Source: an uncultured Gammaproteobacteria bacterium (GTDB taxonomy: Bacteria; Pseudomonadota; Gammaproteobacteria; Pseudomonadales; Pseudohongiellaceae). Taken from it: a stretch of 64,000 nucleotides of DNA. Below are positions 43,238 to 51,910 of this stretch, piece after piece (the first letter of the stretch is position 1; each line of letters begins with the position of its first letter). Made by a program: the position numbers and the translations under genes. Location of the stretch: positions 62,001 through 126,000 of the forward strand of contig CAJXUA010000007.1 of the NCBI GenBank assembly GCA_913060695.1, read 5' to 3'. The notes under the pieces were generated by a model. The model saw only the letters and a program-made list of their open reading frames with translations. It made no database searches and was not told the DNA's origin.

Positions 43238-43409
43238 GACTTTCCCGCATTCAGTAGACTGTTAATCGGCGCATAGTAACACTGCAAGTCAAACTTGTGT
43301 GCCTAAGGGAGCCGCTAAGGGGGCACTTTGGAGAACACGCCGCTTCATTGCTGAGAATATTGACACTCATTACAAACAACATACCGCGAATCTTTTGAGA
43401 GGAATAACT

Positions 43410-43841
43410 ATGGCAATCTGGACCCGCCCCATCGATCTGAACATTGCCAATGCCAATAGCGCCAATACCGCCGTCGCTAATCTAGGAATCGAGATCACAG
43501 AGATTGGCGACGATTTCCTACGTGGCCGCATGCCGGTGGACTCGCGCACGGTGCAGCCTCGCGGCATTCTTCACGGCGGCGCCTCGGTGCTCTTGGCCGA
43601 GACCCTAGGCAGCTTCGCAGCGAACTTCTGCCTGCGCAGCCCCGGCCAACATGCGGTGGGCCTAGAGATCAACGCCAATCATATCCGCCCTGTCGCTTCG
43701 GGTTGGGTAACGGGCACGGCGCGGCCCATCCACATCGGAGGCAGCACACAGGTGTGGGAGATCCGCATAGAGAATGCCGAGGGCAAGACCACCTGTATCT
43801 CGCGCCTCACCATGGCGGTGATTCAAGAGGCGGGTAAATGA
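43410..43841 (+). CDS. ydiI: hotdog-fold acyl-CoA thioesterase, YdiI/MenI-like
   Basis: 143 residues from ATG 43410, set by AGAGGAATAACT; the frame is open 111 bases upstream but unlike the family. The PaaI/YdiI signature MPVDSRTVQPRGILHGGASVLLAETLGS is nearly identical in pattern to E. coli YdiI, with VGLEINANHIRP next. HGG and the Glu of AETLG form the active site. Hydrolyses aromatic or short acyl-CoAs such as dihydroxynaphthoyl-CoA. Actual substrate here is not shown. Confidence 0.88.
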   Translation: MAIWTRPIDLNIANANSANTAVANLGIEITEIGDDFLRGRMPVDSRTVQPRGILHGGASVLLAETLGSFAANFCLRSPGQHAVGLEINANHIRPVASGWVTGTARPIHIGGSTQVWEIRIENAEGKTTCISRLTMAVIQEAGK

Positions 43842-43876
43842 GTATGCTTCTCAATTATGCCTATTTATTGAAAAAC

Positions 43877-43901
43877 CGATGCTACAATCGGCTTAGCATC
43901 G
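43877..43901. promoter_or_regulatory. inverted repeat upstream of the protease gene
   Basis: CGATGCTA and TAGCATCG form a perfect 8-base inverted repeat with a 9-base centre; TACAAT (a -10-like hexamer) overlaps its left arm. It could be an operator for the protease gene 63 bases downstream, or a weak terminator of the thioesterase gene. No U-tract follows. Confidence 0.35.
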
Positions 43902-43964
43902 AAGCAAACTGCAAGGCCCTATAGTGCCGCGTCTATAACAATCACAAGATAAGGACAAAACCCT

Positions 43965-45131
43965 ATGCACACACTTATCAAAACAAGTCTATTGGCACTG
44001 AGCGCCTTCTGTGCAGTCTCCTTTGCCCACGCCGAGAAGACCCGCATCATCAACGGCAAATCTGCCAACATCAGCACTTACCCTTGGTTAGCGAGTATTT
44101 ACGTAGGCAGTGCAAGCGACCCAGATAATGGCGGCGGATGTGGTGGCAGCTTGATCTCCTCGCGCTGGGTACTCACTGCGGCCCATTGCTTCTTAAACGA
44201 AGCAGGAGACGAGGTAGCCACTGGCACCGCTGCACGCACTACCGTGACGCTGAACACCACCAACATCAATGAGAATATCTCCGGCAACGCGGTAGTTGCG
44301 GACGTATCTCAGGTGATAGTGCATCCCAGTTACAACCCGAATACCGCCACAAGTGCCAATTCCAACGACTTCGATATAGCACTCGTAGAACTCAGCGCAC
44401 CCGTCAGCATCACTCCCGTACGCCTGTTCACTGGCGTCGTCCCCGCTAGCGTGCCAGTCATAGTGGCAGGTTGGGGGGCCACTGTCGGTGATGGTAGCAA
44501 CTCATCGGATGACTTATTGGCGACGCAATTGCTCACTAGCAAGGCCTCCGCGTGCACGGTTGCACACGGCGATCTGATCACTTCCAATATGTTCTGTGCG
44601 GGTGGCTATACAGATACGGACACCTCTGACACTTGTCAGGGCGATAGCGGTGGGCCGTTATTTATGCGTTTGAACCAAGGTGCGCTGCAGCTTGGCATTA
44701 CCAGTTTCGGTGGCAGCGATAGTGCTGGTTGTGGCACTCCGAACTCCCCCGGGGTCTACGCCAATATTGGCGAACTTTACGGCTTCATTAGCACTCACGT
44801 CACAGACGCGAGCACGCTGAGTTCGCTCGCCGATGCCAACACCGCCTTCAATCGTTATGACGGTGCCACAGACTCCGTCATCATCCCGAAAGTCTATGGC
44901 GGTGGGGTGAATTATTCGGTCACATTGCAACATAACGGCAATTACAATTTCTCGCTTAGCGCCGCTACGGAAAATCCATCCGACAACATGGACTCCGTGC
45001 CAGCCTACTTCGATGCCACCGCCAATGTACTAGTACTGCCACTGGTAAAAGTAGGCGCCGACACACTCAATGTCCGCCTGAAGCATTTAGGTGACTTCAA
45101 GTTCACATTAGAGTCCGCCGACGCGTTGTAA
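43965..45131 (+). CDS. secreted trypsin-like serine protease with repeated C-terminal module
   Basis: 388 residues. Signal peptide ends near A-H-A-E; a zymogen-like cut site R-I-I-N-G follows. The S1 triad is in LTAAHCF (His), NDFDIALVEL (Asp) and C-Q-G-D-S-G-G-P (Ser), with paired Cys. Residues from about 285 form a C-terminal beta module in which VTLQHNGNYNFSLSAA and VRLKHLGDFKFTLESA are two copies of one motif. This probably aids surface or substrate binding. AAGGACAAAACC precedes ATG 43965. It is monocistronic and converges on the amidohydrolase gene. Confidence 0.92.
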   Translation: MHTLIKTSLLALSAFCAVSFAHAEKTRIINGKSANISTYPWLASIYVGSASDPDNGGGCGGSLISSRWVLTAAHCFLNEAGDEVATGTAARTTVTLNTTNINENISGNAVVADVSQVIVHPSYNPNTATSANSNDFDIALVELSAPVSITPVRLFTGVVPASVPVIVAGWGATVGDGSNSSDDLLATQLLTSKASACTVAHGDLITSNMFCAGGYTDTDTSDTCQGDSGGPLFMRLNQGALQLGITSFGGSDSAGCGTPNSPGVYANIGELYGFISTHVTDASTLSSLADANTAFNRYDGATDSVIIPKVYGGGVNYSVTLQHNGNYNFSLSAATENPSDNMDSVPAYFDATANVLVLPLVKVGADTLNVRLKHLGDFKFTLESADAL

Positions 45132-45134
45132 TTG

Positions 45135-46925
45135 CTATTGCCGATAGACTACATCGCCACCCACGATCGTCATCAAGACCTTGCCATCGAGCAGATGGGC
45201 AGGGTCTTGGGCGACAGTGGCGAATACGTCTTGATCCAATACGGTGATATCGGCCCACATCCCCTCTTTGAGCATGCCCGTCTCATTCTCCGTGAAATTC
45301 GCGTAAGAGGCATTCACGGTATAGCCGCGTATCGTCTCCTCAGCCGTTAGCTTCTCCTCGGGGAACCAGCCACCTGGCGGCTGCGAGTCAGTGCTCTGCC
45401 GAGTGATCGCAGAATGCAGGCCGTAGAAAATGCTCCAGTCATAACCCATCAAATCAGAGCCAAACACCAAGGGCACATTGTGGCGGCGGAACGTGCGCCA
45501 TGCATAGGCACCTGCGGCACGGTCCAGGCCGATGCGATCGACCGTCCATACTTTGTCCTCCGCAACGAAGGGGGGCTGCACTGATGCGATGACGTCGAGC
45601 TCGTCATACACTGCGAAATCATCCGGATGCACAACCTGTGCGTGTTCGATGCGATTACGCAACGCTTTCATCTCGGGATCGATAGCGAAGTTGTCTCGGA
45701 AGAACTGCAACACCTCACGGTTACCGCCATCCCCGATCGCGTGAATATTCACTTGAAACCCCGCCAACAACATCGCGCCGATTTCTTCAGTGAAGAAGCC
45801 ATACTCCTCGCCAGAGACACCGAAATGTCCGGGGCGATCGCTGTACTCTTCTAACAGCTTAGCGCCACGTGCCCCTAATGAACCATCGTAGTAACCCTTC
45901 ACGGACTGTACGAATAATTTGTCCCCAGCAAAGCGTGTTGGCCCCCGTGTAATCCACTGCGACATTAAGGCTTTGTCACGCCCACTGATCATGGCATTGA
46001 CGCGGATTGGCAGCATGTCCTTGCTTGCCAAGGACTCGTAGGCCGCCATAAGCTCCGTGTTCACGCCGGCATGGTGCACCGCAGTGAAACCCGAGTCCTG
46101 CATTATGCGCAGTCCGTTCACTAGGCGGTTCTCGAGACGCTCCATGCTCAATGGCGGCACGGCCTCGCGATACAAGGCGACACCGCGATTGCGCACGGCA
46201 CCAGTGGGGGCGCCGTTAGCATCGCGTATAATCTCTCCCCCAACAGGGTCTTGCGCATCGGCCGTGATGCCCGCAGCCGCCATCGCCAGTTGATTGCCCC
46301 AAGCGCCGAAGCCATTCATACCGTCCATTAGCACTGGATTATTGGGAACGCTGGCGCTCAGAAGATCATGACTAGGAAAGCGGTCAGCCCACTGCCCTTC
46401 ATCCCAGCCCCTAGCCACGATCCACTGCCCGGCAGGGATGTCGTTGGCGGCAATGTGGCGCACTACGCGCTCCACTGCTTCTACTTCGGTTTGCACACCC
46501 TTCAAATCCACATCATCGAGCGTTGCCCCTAACTCTTCAATATGGGTGTGGGTATCCACAAAGCCCGGCATGATGCTGGCACCGTGCACGTCGACCACTT
46601 CTGTGGCACTGCCTTTAAACTCGCTCATCTCGCTGGTAGAACCTATAGCGAGAATGACGCCATCCTTGATGGCAATTGCCTGCGCATCGGGAGACCAGAC
46701 TCCATTGGAGAAAGGAGCGCTAGCGGCGGGCACGCCTTCGGCAGAGGGCTCTGGCCAAGCCATAGAATATAGGCGGCCGTTCTCAATGATCAGGTCTGCA
46801 CTAAGCTCGGGCTCCGTATCTGCAATTGGCGTGGAGACGGGCTCCGGTGAACAGCTAACAAGCAACAAGATACCTACGGCGGCAAGGAGTTTTAGGCGGG
46901 CGGGGCTATGCTGGATTTTAAACAC
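45135..46925 (-). CDS. YtcJ-like amidohydrolase lipoprotein
   Basis: About 596 residues from GTG 46925, giving a leader with lipobox L-L-V-S-C (Cys about 24), so an anchored periplasmic enzyme; the frame is open further upstream but without a signal or site. The amidohydrolase fold shows metal-binding H-T-H in GFVDTHTHIEEL, HAIGDGGNREVL and RIEHAQVVHPDD, and FGSDLMGYDW. The YtcJ-like group hydrolyses small imides or amides. Substrate unknown. The stop is 4 bases from the convergent protease stop. Confidence 0.85.
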   Translation of the reverse strand: MFKIQHSPARLKLLAAVGILLLVSCSPEPVSTPIADTEPELSADLIIENGRLYSMAWPEPSAEGVPAASAPFSNGVWSPDAQAIAIKDGVILAIGSTSEMSEFKGSATEVVDVHGASIMPGFVDTHTHIEELGATLDDVDLKGVQTEVEAVERVVRHIAANDIPAGQWIVARGWDEGQWADRFPSHDLLSASVPNNPVLMDGMNGFGAWGNQLAMAAAGITADAQDPVGGEIIRDANGAPTGAVRNRGVALYREAVPPLSMERLENRLVNGLRIMQDSGFTAVHHAGVNTELMAAYESLASKDMLPIRVNAMISGRDKALMSQWITRGPTRFAGDKLFVQSVKGYYDGSLGARGAKLLEEYSDRPGHFGVSGEEYGFFTEEIGAMLLAGFQVNIHAIGDGGNREVLQFFRDNFAIDPEMKALRNRIEHAQVVHPDDFAVYDELDVIASVQPPFVAEDKVWTVDRIGLDRAAGAYAWRTFRRHNVPLVFGSDLMGYDWSIFYGLHSAITRQSTDSQPPGGWFPEEKLTAEETIRGYTVNASYANFTENETGMLKEGMWADITVLDQDVFATVAQDPAHLLDGKVLMTIVGGDVVYRQ

Positions 46926-47047
46926 GTTCAATAATCTCTCGTTTTGTTGTTGGAATTGGGATTCGATTAAACAAGCGCCTATTCTAGCTGCAAGACGCGC
47001 TTGGGCCGACACAATAGCACTCGCATTACGAACGCCGTAGGTCACTC

Positions 47048-48442
47048 TTAGTCAGTTAAAGTATTGGGAAAATAGGCGGCAATATTCTCAACCGCCTCAC
47101 CGTGTTCCTGTGCGGCGGCGAGTTTGAACAGCCTTAGGGCCTCGTCTTTATCCTGTGCAACGCCCTCGCCCTCGACAAGCATCCTAGCCAGAATGTTCTG
47201 CGCATTCGCATGCCCTAGTTGCGCCGCCTTTGCATACCATTGTGCCGCCTCCGCGAAGCTCTGCCTCACGCCACGTCCTTCGGCATAGAAAACCCCTAGA
47301 TTATATTGCGCATCGGCATTCCCAAGTGTGGCAGCCTGTTGGTACCAGCGCAGTGCCTCGGGGTAATTCTGCGGCACACCGTAGCCGTAGTCGTACATGA
47401 CTCCCAAGCTGTATTGGGCCTGGGCGTGACCTTGCGCAGCAGAGCGAAGCAACCAAGCACGAGCCTGTGTGAAGTCTTGAACCAGTCCTTCGCCATTACG
47501 ATAGAGAATGCCGAGATTGTTCTGCGCGCGGGCATCCCCTTGTTCTGCCAGCGCTCGCCAAGTCGACAGTGCACTGAAGAAATCGCCTTCGAAATAGGCG
47601 TTACGCGCGTTCTCCATCGGGTCATCCCAACGTTGACGACTCGCCGCGTCTTTCAATATTTCACGGTTAGCCTCCGTGGCTGCTGGTTCCGATTCTCCGA
47701 ATATCGCCGCTAGCCACTGCCCATCTGTTGGGTTGGGAAAGATCACATATTCGCTGCCGAACTTATCTTTGTCTTGGGCCATCGCGGCGATACGCCCATC
47801 GACATCGCTGCGGATATAATATTTGCGCCGAAAGTCGTTGAGATTGTCGCCAAGAAAAGTCACGACATTGTACTCATTCATCAGTTCGTCTTGGCGCGGC
47901 TCTTTGTTCGAGGAGTCACGTAGTACGGTGAGGTGCTCCTGATCCACGAAGGGAAAGTCAACAGAGCGCAGATTCTCTAGGGCTAATTCGAAGGTATTCT
48001 CGCCTTGATCGCGGCTCGTGACATAGAACACTTCCACGTTGTTAGCTGCGCAGAATTCCAGAAACTCTAATGCCCCTGGTGTCGCCGTAACGCGGTTAGA
48101 CTCCACCCAACGATCCCAGATTGCGTCGTCGAAGAAATCCATATTGCGCTGCACCAAATGCCCCCAATAAGTCAGCGAATGCAGTACGGTATCGTCCACA
48201 TCGGTCACTATGGCCAGCGGCTTGTCGCGGGGCTGCCTACTGTCGAGTGCCGCCTGTACCTGCATGCGTGCGATATTGAACCCTTGATAGTAAAGCGCTT
48301 GATACTCGGCAGCGGTCTGCTTCCAGGCGAGGGCATACAGAAGGGCATCGCGCTGCACGGGAGCATCGTTCACCTCCTGCGCCACACTCTCGACACTCAT
48401 GAGTAGTGGCAGCGTGAGGGCCAGAACACTAAGTCGTTTCAT
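47048..48442 (-). CDS. acid phosphatase (e(P4)/class C type) fused to Sel1 repeats
   Basis: 464 residues with a Sec signal peptide. The HAD-type phosphatase domain (about 30-260) has T-D-V-D-D-T-V-L at 80-87 as nucleophile motif, VFYVTSRDQG as the second motif, and FLGDNLNDF as the last, matching 5'-nucleotidase lipoprotein e(P4) proteins, but no lipobox. From about 285 to the end are about five Sel1 repeats (N-L-G-I-L-Y-R-N-G-E-G, S-L-G-V-M-Y-D-Y-G-Y-G and so on). Its start overlaps the Na/Pi gene end by 14 bases, implying coupling of phosphate release and uptake. Confidence 0.88.
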   Translation of the reverse strand: MKRLSVLALTLPLLMSVESVAQEVNDAPVQRDALLYALAWKQTAAEYQALYYQGFNIARMQVQAALDSRQPRDKPLAIVTDVDDTVLHSLTYWGHLVQRNMDFFDDAIWDRWVESNRVTATPGALEFLEFCAANNVEVFYVTSRDQGENTFELALENLRSVDFPFVDQEHLTVLRDSSNKEPRQDELMNEYNVVTFLGDNLNDFRRKYYIRSDVDGRIAAMAQDKDKFGSEYVIFPNPTDGQWLAAIFGESEPAATEANREILKDAASRQRWDDPMENARNAYFEGDFFSALSTWRALAEQGDARAQNNLGILYRNGEGLVQDFTQARAWLLRSAAQGHAQAQYSLGVMYDYGYGVPQNYPEALRWYQQAATLGNADAQYNLGVFYAEGRGVRQSFAEAAQWYAKAAQLGHANAQNILARMLVEGEGVAQDKDEALRLFKLAAAQEHGEAVENIAAYFPNTLTD

Positions 48443-50153
48443 TACTCTCTCCAGTCGGGTTCGTTTGCGGCGCCTCCACCTCGGAGGACACGGCCTCTGC
48501 TGGCGCGGTTAGCGCCTCTGCAGACATGCTTAGGTTGACTCTAGTCTGGACTATATAGCGATCGATATAAACGGCCGCTTTCACCGCCTGATCAATGACT
48601 CTGTGCAACGCGCTCAGTCGCTCCAATGCGCCCGCCATGGCGCGTGGATCCAAGGTGCCTGTTGTGCCAGCGCGCAGATAGCTAGCCTTGAGCCCCTGAT
48701 ACTGCGACTCGAAGCTCGCGCGCATCTCGTTGAGGGCGTGCACGTCCCACTCGGGTCGATCGACCTTACACTGCTCGATAAGAGCCACCGCAGAAGCACG
48801 CAAAGAAGCTCGGTTCTGTCGAATCTGTGCATCGTGCAAATCGATAACGGGTGTATCGGGCACTATCTCGCGGGCATGTTCGGCCACGTTGACTAGGTAC
48901 TGCGCAACCCGCTGTGCGTCGGGTAGGGCATTGAGTTGTTCACTGCCCAGCTGCGAGCGCGGAATACCGCTGGCAAACTCGCTGATCGCGTAGCTCAGAG
49001 TCTCAAGGGCTCGATGTCCCAGCTCCAGATGATCATCGTGACGCGACTCATCGCTAATGGCTTGCAAAGCAAGCTGCCCGGCGAACGCGTTCATGCGATG
49101 CAGCTCCTGAGCGAGGGCATCCACTGCCAAGCTCGGTGTCGCCTGCACGTTGCGGTCCAAAAACTGCGGCCTGCTACTATCTTCCTCCAGCGAGTGAAAA
49201 CGGCGCTCTAATTGCGCGACCAACCAATCGGTGAATGGCCACATAATGAGGAGCCCGAGCAGATTCACGAGGGTGTGGAACAAGGCCAGAGTAGTCGCCA
49301 AGTTATCCTCGCTGCCCATAGAGCGCGCGATATACTGTACGACGTTTAGAAGCACGGGTAGGAGAAGGAATGACAGCAAACCCGTCACCAGATTGAAGAT
49401 GACATGGGCGCTGGCGGCGCGCTTAGCTGGCGCGGTAGCCCCGATCACGGCGAACAAACCTGTGGTGGTAGTGCCGACATTCGCGCCTATCACCATGGCC
49501 GCAGCCGCAGTCAATGGAATGAGTCCGCCAGCCGTCGCCGTCAGGGTTACCGCCAAAGCGGCACTCGAGGACTGCATGAGCACAGTTAGTACTATGCCAA
49601 TGGCTAGAAACAAAAGCAGGCTCGCGATCCCCTGCCCCGCCCAAGCCTCAAGCGCGATGATGTCTCCTAGGCCGTCGAATGAGCCGCGCAAGACATCTAT
49701 GCCGAGGAAGAATAGCCCGAAGCCCGCGATTGCGCGCCCTACTGCGCCGTAGCGACGCGAGCCCGAGACTACAGAGACTGCCATGCCAATGCCGATGGCA
49801 GGCAGTGCTAGAGCCTGTAGATCTAAGTTAAAACCTAATAGGGCCACTATCCACGAAGTGAATGTGGTGCCCAAATTACTCCCGTAGATTACCCCTACTG
49901 CCTGCCCAAGCGTCAGCAGGCTCGCATTGACGAAGCCTACGGTCGTGAAGATTACCGCACTGGAGGACTGCACGAGGGCAGTGATTGCGATGCCGGAAAC
50001 GATGGCTCTGGCCCGACTGTGGGTTGCGATGCTGAGTATAGCGCGCAGGGTGTTTCCAGCGGCGGAAGTAAGCCCCTCGGTCATAAGCCTCATACCAAGG
50101 AGGAACAGCCCAATACCACCGAGGAATGTTAATGCCGACTGCAGATTCATCAT
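48429..50153 (-). CDS. Na/Pi cotransporter family protein (second copy)
   Basis: 574 residues. Both repeats carry the QSSS motif (LVQSSSAVIF and LMQSSSAALAV) followed by GSNLGTT and GANVGTT. The C-terminal 230 residues form a cytoplasmic PhoU-like helical region. It transports phosphate with sodium. A paralogue lies at 30981-32642, clearly diverged. Its end overlaps the start of the phosphatase-Sel1 gene. The ATG is doubled (ATGATG); either may be used. Confidence 0.9.
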   Translation of the reverse strand: MMNLQSALTFLGGIGLFLLGMRLMTEGLTSAAGNTLRAILSIATHSRARAIVSGIAITALVQSSSAVIFTTVGFVNASLLTLGQAVGVIYGSNLGTTFTSWIVALLGFNLDLQALALPAIGIGMAVSVVSGSRRYGAVGRAIAGFGLFFLGIDVLRGSFDGLGDIIALEAWAGQGIASLLLFLAIGIVLTVLMQSSSAALAVTLTATAGGLIPLTAAAAMVIGANVGTTTTGLFAVIGATAPAKRAASAHVIFNLVTGLLSFLLLPVLLNVVQYIARSMGSEDNLATTLALFHTLVNLLGLLIMWPFTDWLVAQLERRFHSLEEDSSRPQFLDRNVQATPSLAVDALAQELHRMNAFAGQLALQAISDESRHDDHLELGHRALETLSYAISEFASGIPRSQLGSEQLNALPDAQRVAQYLVNVAEHAREIVPDTPVIDLHDAQIRQNRASLRASAVALIEQCKVDRPEWDVHALNEMRASFESQYQGLKASYLRAGTTGTLDPRAMAGALERLSALHRVIDQAVKAAVYIDRYIVQTRVNLSMSAEALTAPAEAVSSEVEAPQTNPTGESNETT

Positions 50154-50318
50154 CGTCCCCGCACCATATTCACAGTGCTCTAGCGCTACGCGCTAAACAA
50201 AAAATTCAGCGCTATATTAGCCTAATCGCGCCAGAGTTCATCATGGTCTAAACCACTTGTCGTGGCGTAGATATTGGCTGTGTGTCAGTATTAGTGCCAA
50301 TCAAGAGGTAAAGAAAGT

Positions 50319-50969
50319 ATGACCATAAAAGCAGTGATCTTCGATTGGGATGGCACCATCGTCGACTCTATCGATCATATCGCGACCAGCCTGCATATGG
50401 CAGCGGCAGATTTAGGCTTCCCAACGCTCGAGAAGGCCGCCTATCGCAATATTATCGGACTAGGCATGGTAGATGCCCTCAAAGCGCTCTACCCCGGCGT
50501 AAGTGACCCGGACATAGAAGGCATACGCCAGGCTTATAGCAGCTACTTCTTCGCGAAAGAGGCCACCCCGCAGCAGATTTTCACCGGTATGACCGAAGTC
50601 ATCGACGGTCTTCGCCATCGCGGCATTGGCCGCGCCGTAGCCACTGGCAAGAGTCGCCGCGGCTTGGACAGCGCCTTGCAATCCAGCGGCTTACACGCCC
50701 ATTTCGACGTGACGCGCTGCGCCGACGAAACGCGCTCTAAACCAGACCCGCGGATGCTCGAAGAGATCCTCGAGTTTTACAGATTAAACCCTAAAGATGC
50801 AGTAATGATCGGCGACACCACTTACGATCTCGAGATGGCACAGCGCATCGGCATGCCGTCTATTGGCGTGCGCTGGGGTGTCCATGAGGACGCCGAACTG
50901 GAACGCTTCGCGCCTACTAAAATTGTTAGTTCCACACAGGAATTGAACGCATTTCTCGCAAGCCTGTAG
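50319..50969 (+). CDS. HAD-superfamily phosphatase, Gph/YfbT-like
   Basis: 216 residues. HAD motif 1 IFDWDGTIVDS, a helical cap, motif 2 VATGKSRRG, motif 3 K-P-D-P and motif 4 MIGDTTYDLEMA. Such proteins act on phosphoglycolate, nucleotides or other small phosphates. GAGGTAAAGAA precedes ATG 50319. It starts a two-gene unit with the epimerase-like gene 31 bases downstream. Confidence 0.88.
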   Translation: MTIKAVIFDWDGTIVDSIDHIATSLHMAAADLGFPTLEKAAYRNIIGLGMVDALKALYPGVSDPDIEGIRQAYSSYFFAKEATPQQIFTGMTEVIDGLRHRGIGRAVATGKSRRGLDSALQSSGLHAHFDVTRCADETRSKPDPRMLEEILEFYRLNPKDAVMIGDTTYDLEMAQRIGMPSIGVRWGVHEDAELERFAPTKIVSSTQELNAFLASL

Positions 50970-51000
50970 TTTTTGTAATTCGACAAGAGAACGCAACATC

Positions 51001-51891
51001 ATGCGCATTCTGATCACCGGCGGCAGTGGCTTCCTCGGCCAATCACTTACTCACGCACTGCTTGGACGAGGCGATGAGGTACTTATCTTAAGCCGCGATG
51101 CAAGCAGCAATGCCAGGAACAAACAGGCCACTCAATGGCTAACTAGCCTCGATGAAATTGACGCCCCAATAGACGCAGTATTCAATCTCACTGGTGCGAA
51201 TCTTTTCTCTCGCCCTTGGACCAAGGCGCGCAAGCGTCAGCTACGCGACAGCCGTATTGCGCTCACTGAGTCGCTCGTTAACTGGCTTACGAAACAAACA
51301 CAGGCGCCACGAGTCCTATTAAGCGGCTCCGCCATCGGCTTCTATGGTGACCAGGGCGAGCAAGAGCTCACCGAACAATCCGTGCAGGGGCAGGATTGGG
51401 CGGCTAAGCTAGTGGCCGACTGGGAGGGGGCAGCCGCTAAGCTTGGCGTGCGCACGGTCTACTTGCGCACTGGCCTAGTGCTTGGCGACGGTGGTTTATT
51501 GCAGCCTTTGCGCCCCCTGTTCAAATGCGGACTCGGAGGTTCTCTAGGCGACGGTCAATTCTGGTATAGCTGGATTCACCTGCAAGACTGGGTAAATGCC
51601 GCGCTGTACTTACTCGATCACGACAACGCCAGCGGCCCCTATAATCTTACTGCCCCCACTCCCGTTCGCTACGTGCAGTTTGCCAAGGACATGGGCAAGA
51701 CCTTACACAGACCCGTGTGGCTGACTCCTCCGGCATGGTTTCTAAAACTCCTACTACGCGAACAGGCGAGCTTACTACTGGGCAGTACTAAGGCACTGCC
51801 CCAGCGTCTGGAGCAAGCTGGATTCCAGTGGCAGTACTCGCAGCTAGGCGAGGCGCTAGAAGAAATCCTCAAGCCCACTCAAAACTCCTGA
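51001..51891 (+). CDS. yfcH: YfcH-like NAD-dependent epimerase/sugar-nucleotide protein (TIGR01777 type)
   Basis: 296 residues. Rossmann start ILITGGSGFLGQSLTHAL, then AVFNLTGANLFSRPWTKARKRQLRDSRI and LLSGSAIGFYG, with the family-typical W-Y-S-W-I-H and a DUF1731-like C-terminal part (W-L-T-P-P-A-W-F-L-K-L). E. coli YfcH has no settled substrate. ATG 51001 lies 32 bases after the HAD phosphatase stop, so probably one transcript. Confidence 0.88.
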   Translation: MRILITGGSGFLGQSLTHALLGRGDEVLILSRDASSNARNKQATQWLTSLDEIDAPIDAVFNLTGANLFSRPWTKARKRQLRDSRIALTESLVNWLTKQTQAPRVLLSGSAIGFYGDQGEQELTEQSVQGQDWAAKLVADWEGAAAKLGVRTVYLRTGLVLGDGGLLQPLRPLFKCGLGGSLGDGQFWYSWIHLQDWVNAALYLLDHDNASGPYNLTAPTPVRYVQFAKDMGKTLHRPVWLTPPAWFLKLLLREQASLLLGSTKALPQRLEQAGFQWQYSQLGEALEEILKPTQNS

Positions 51892-51910
51892 CCAAGGACC
51901 CTTTGTGGGC

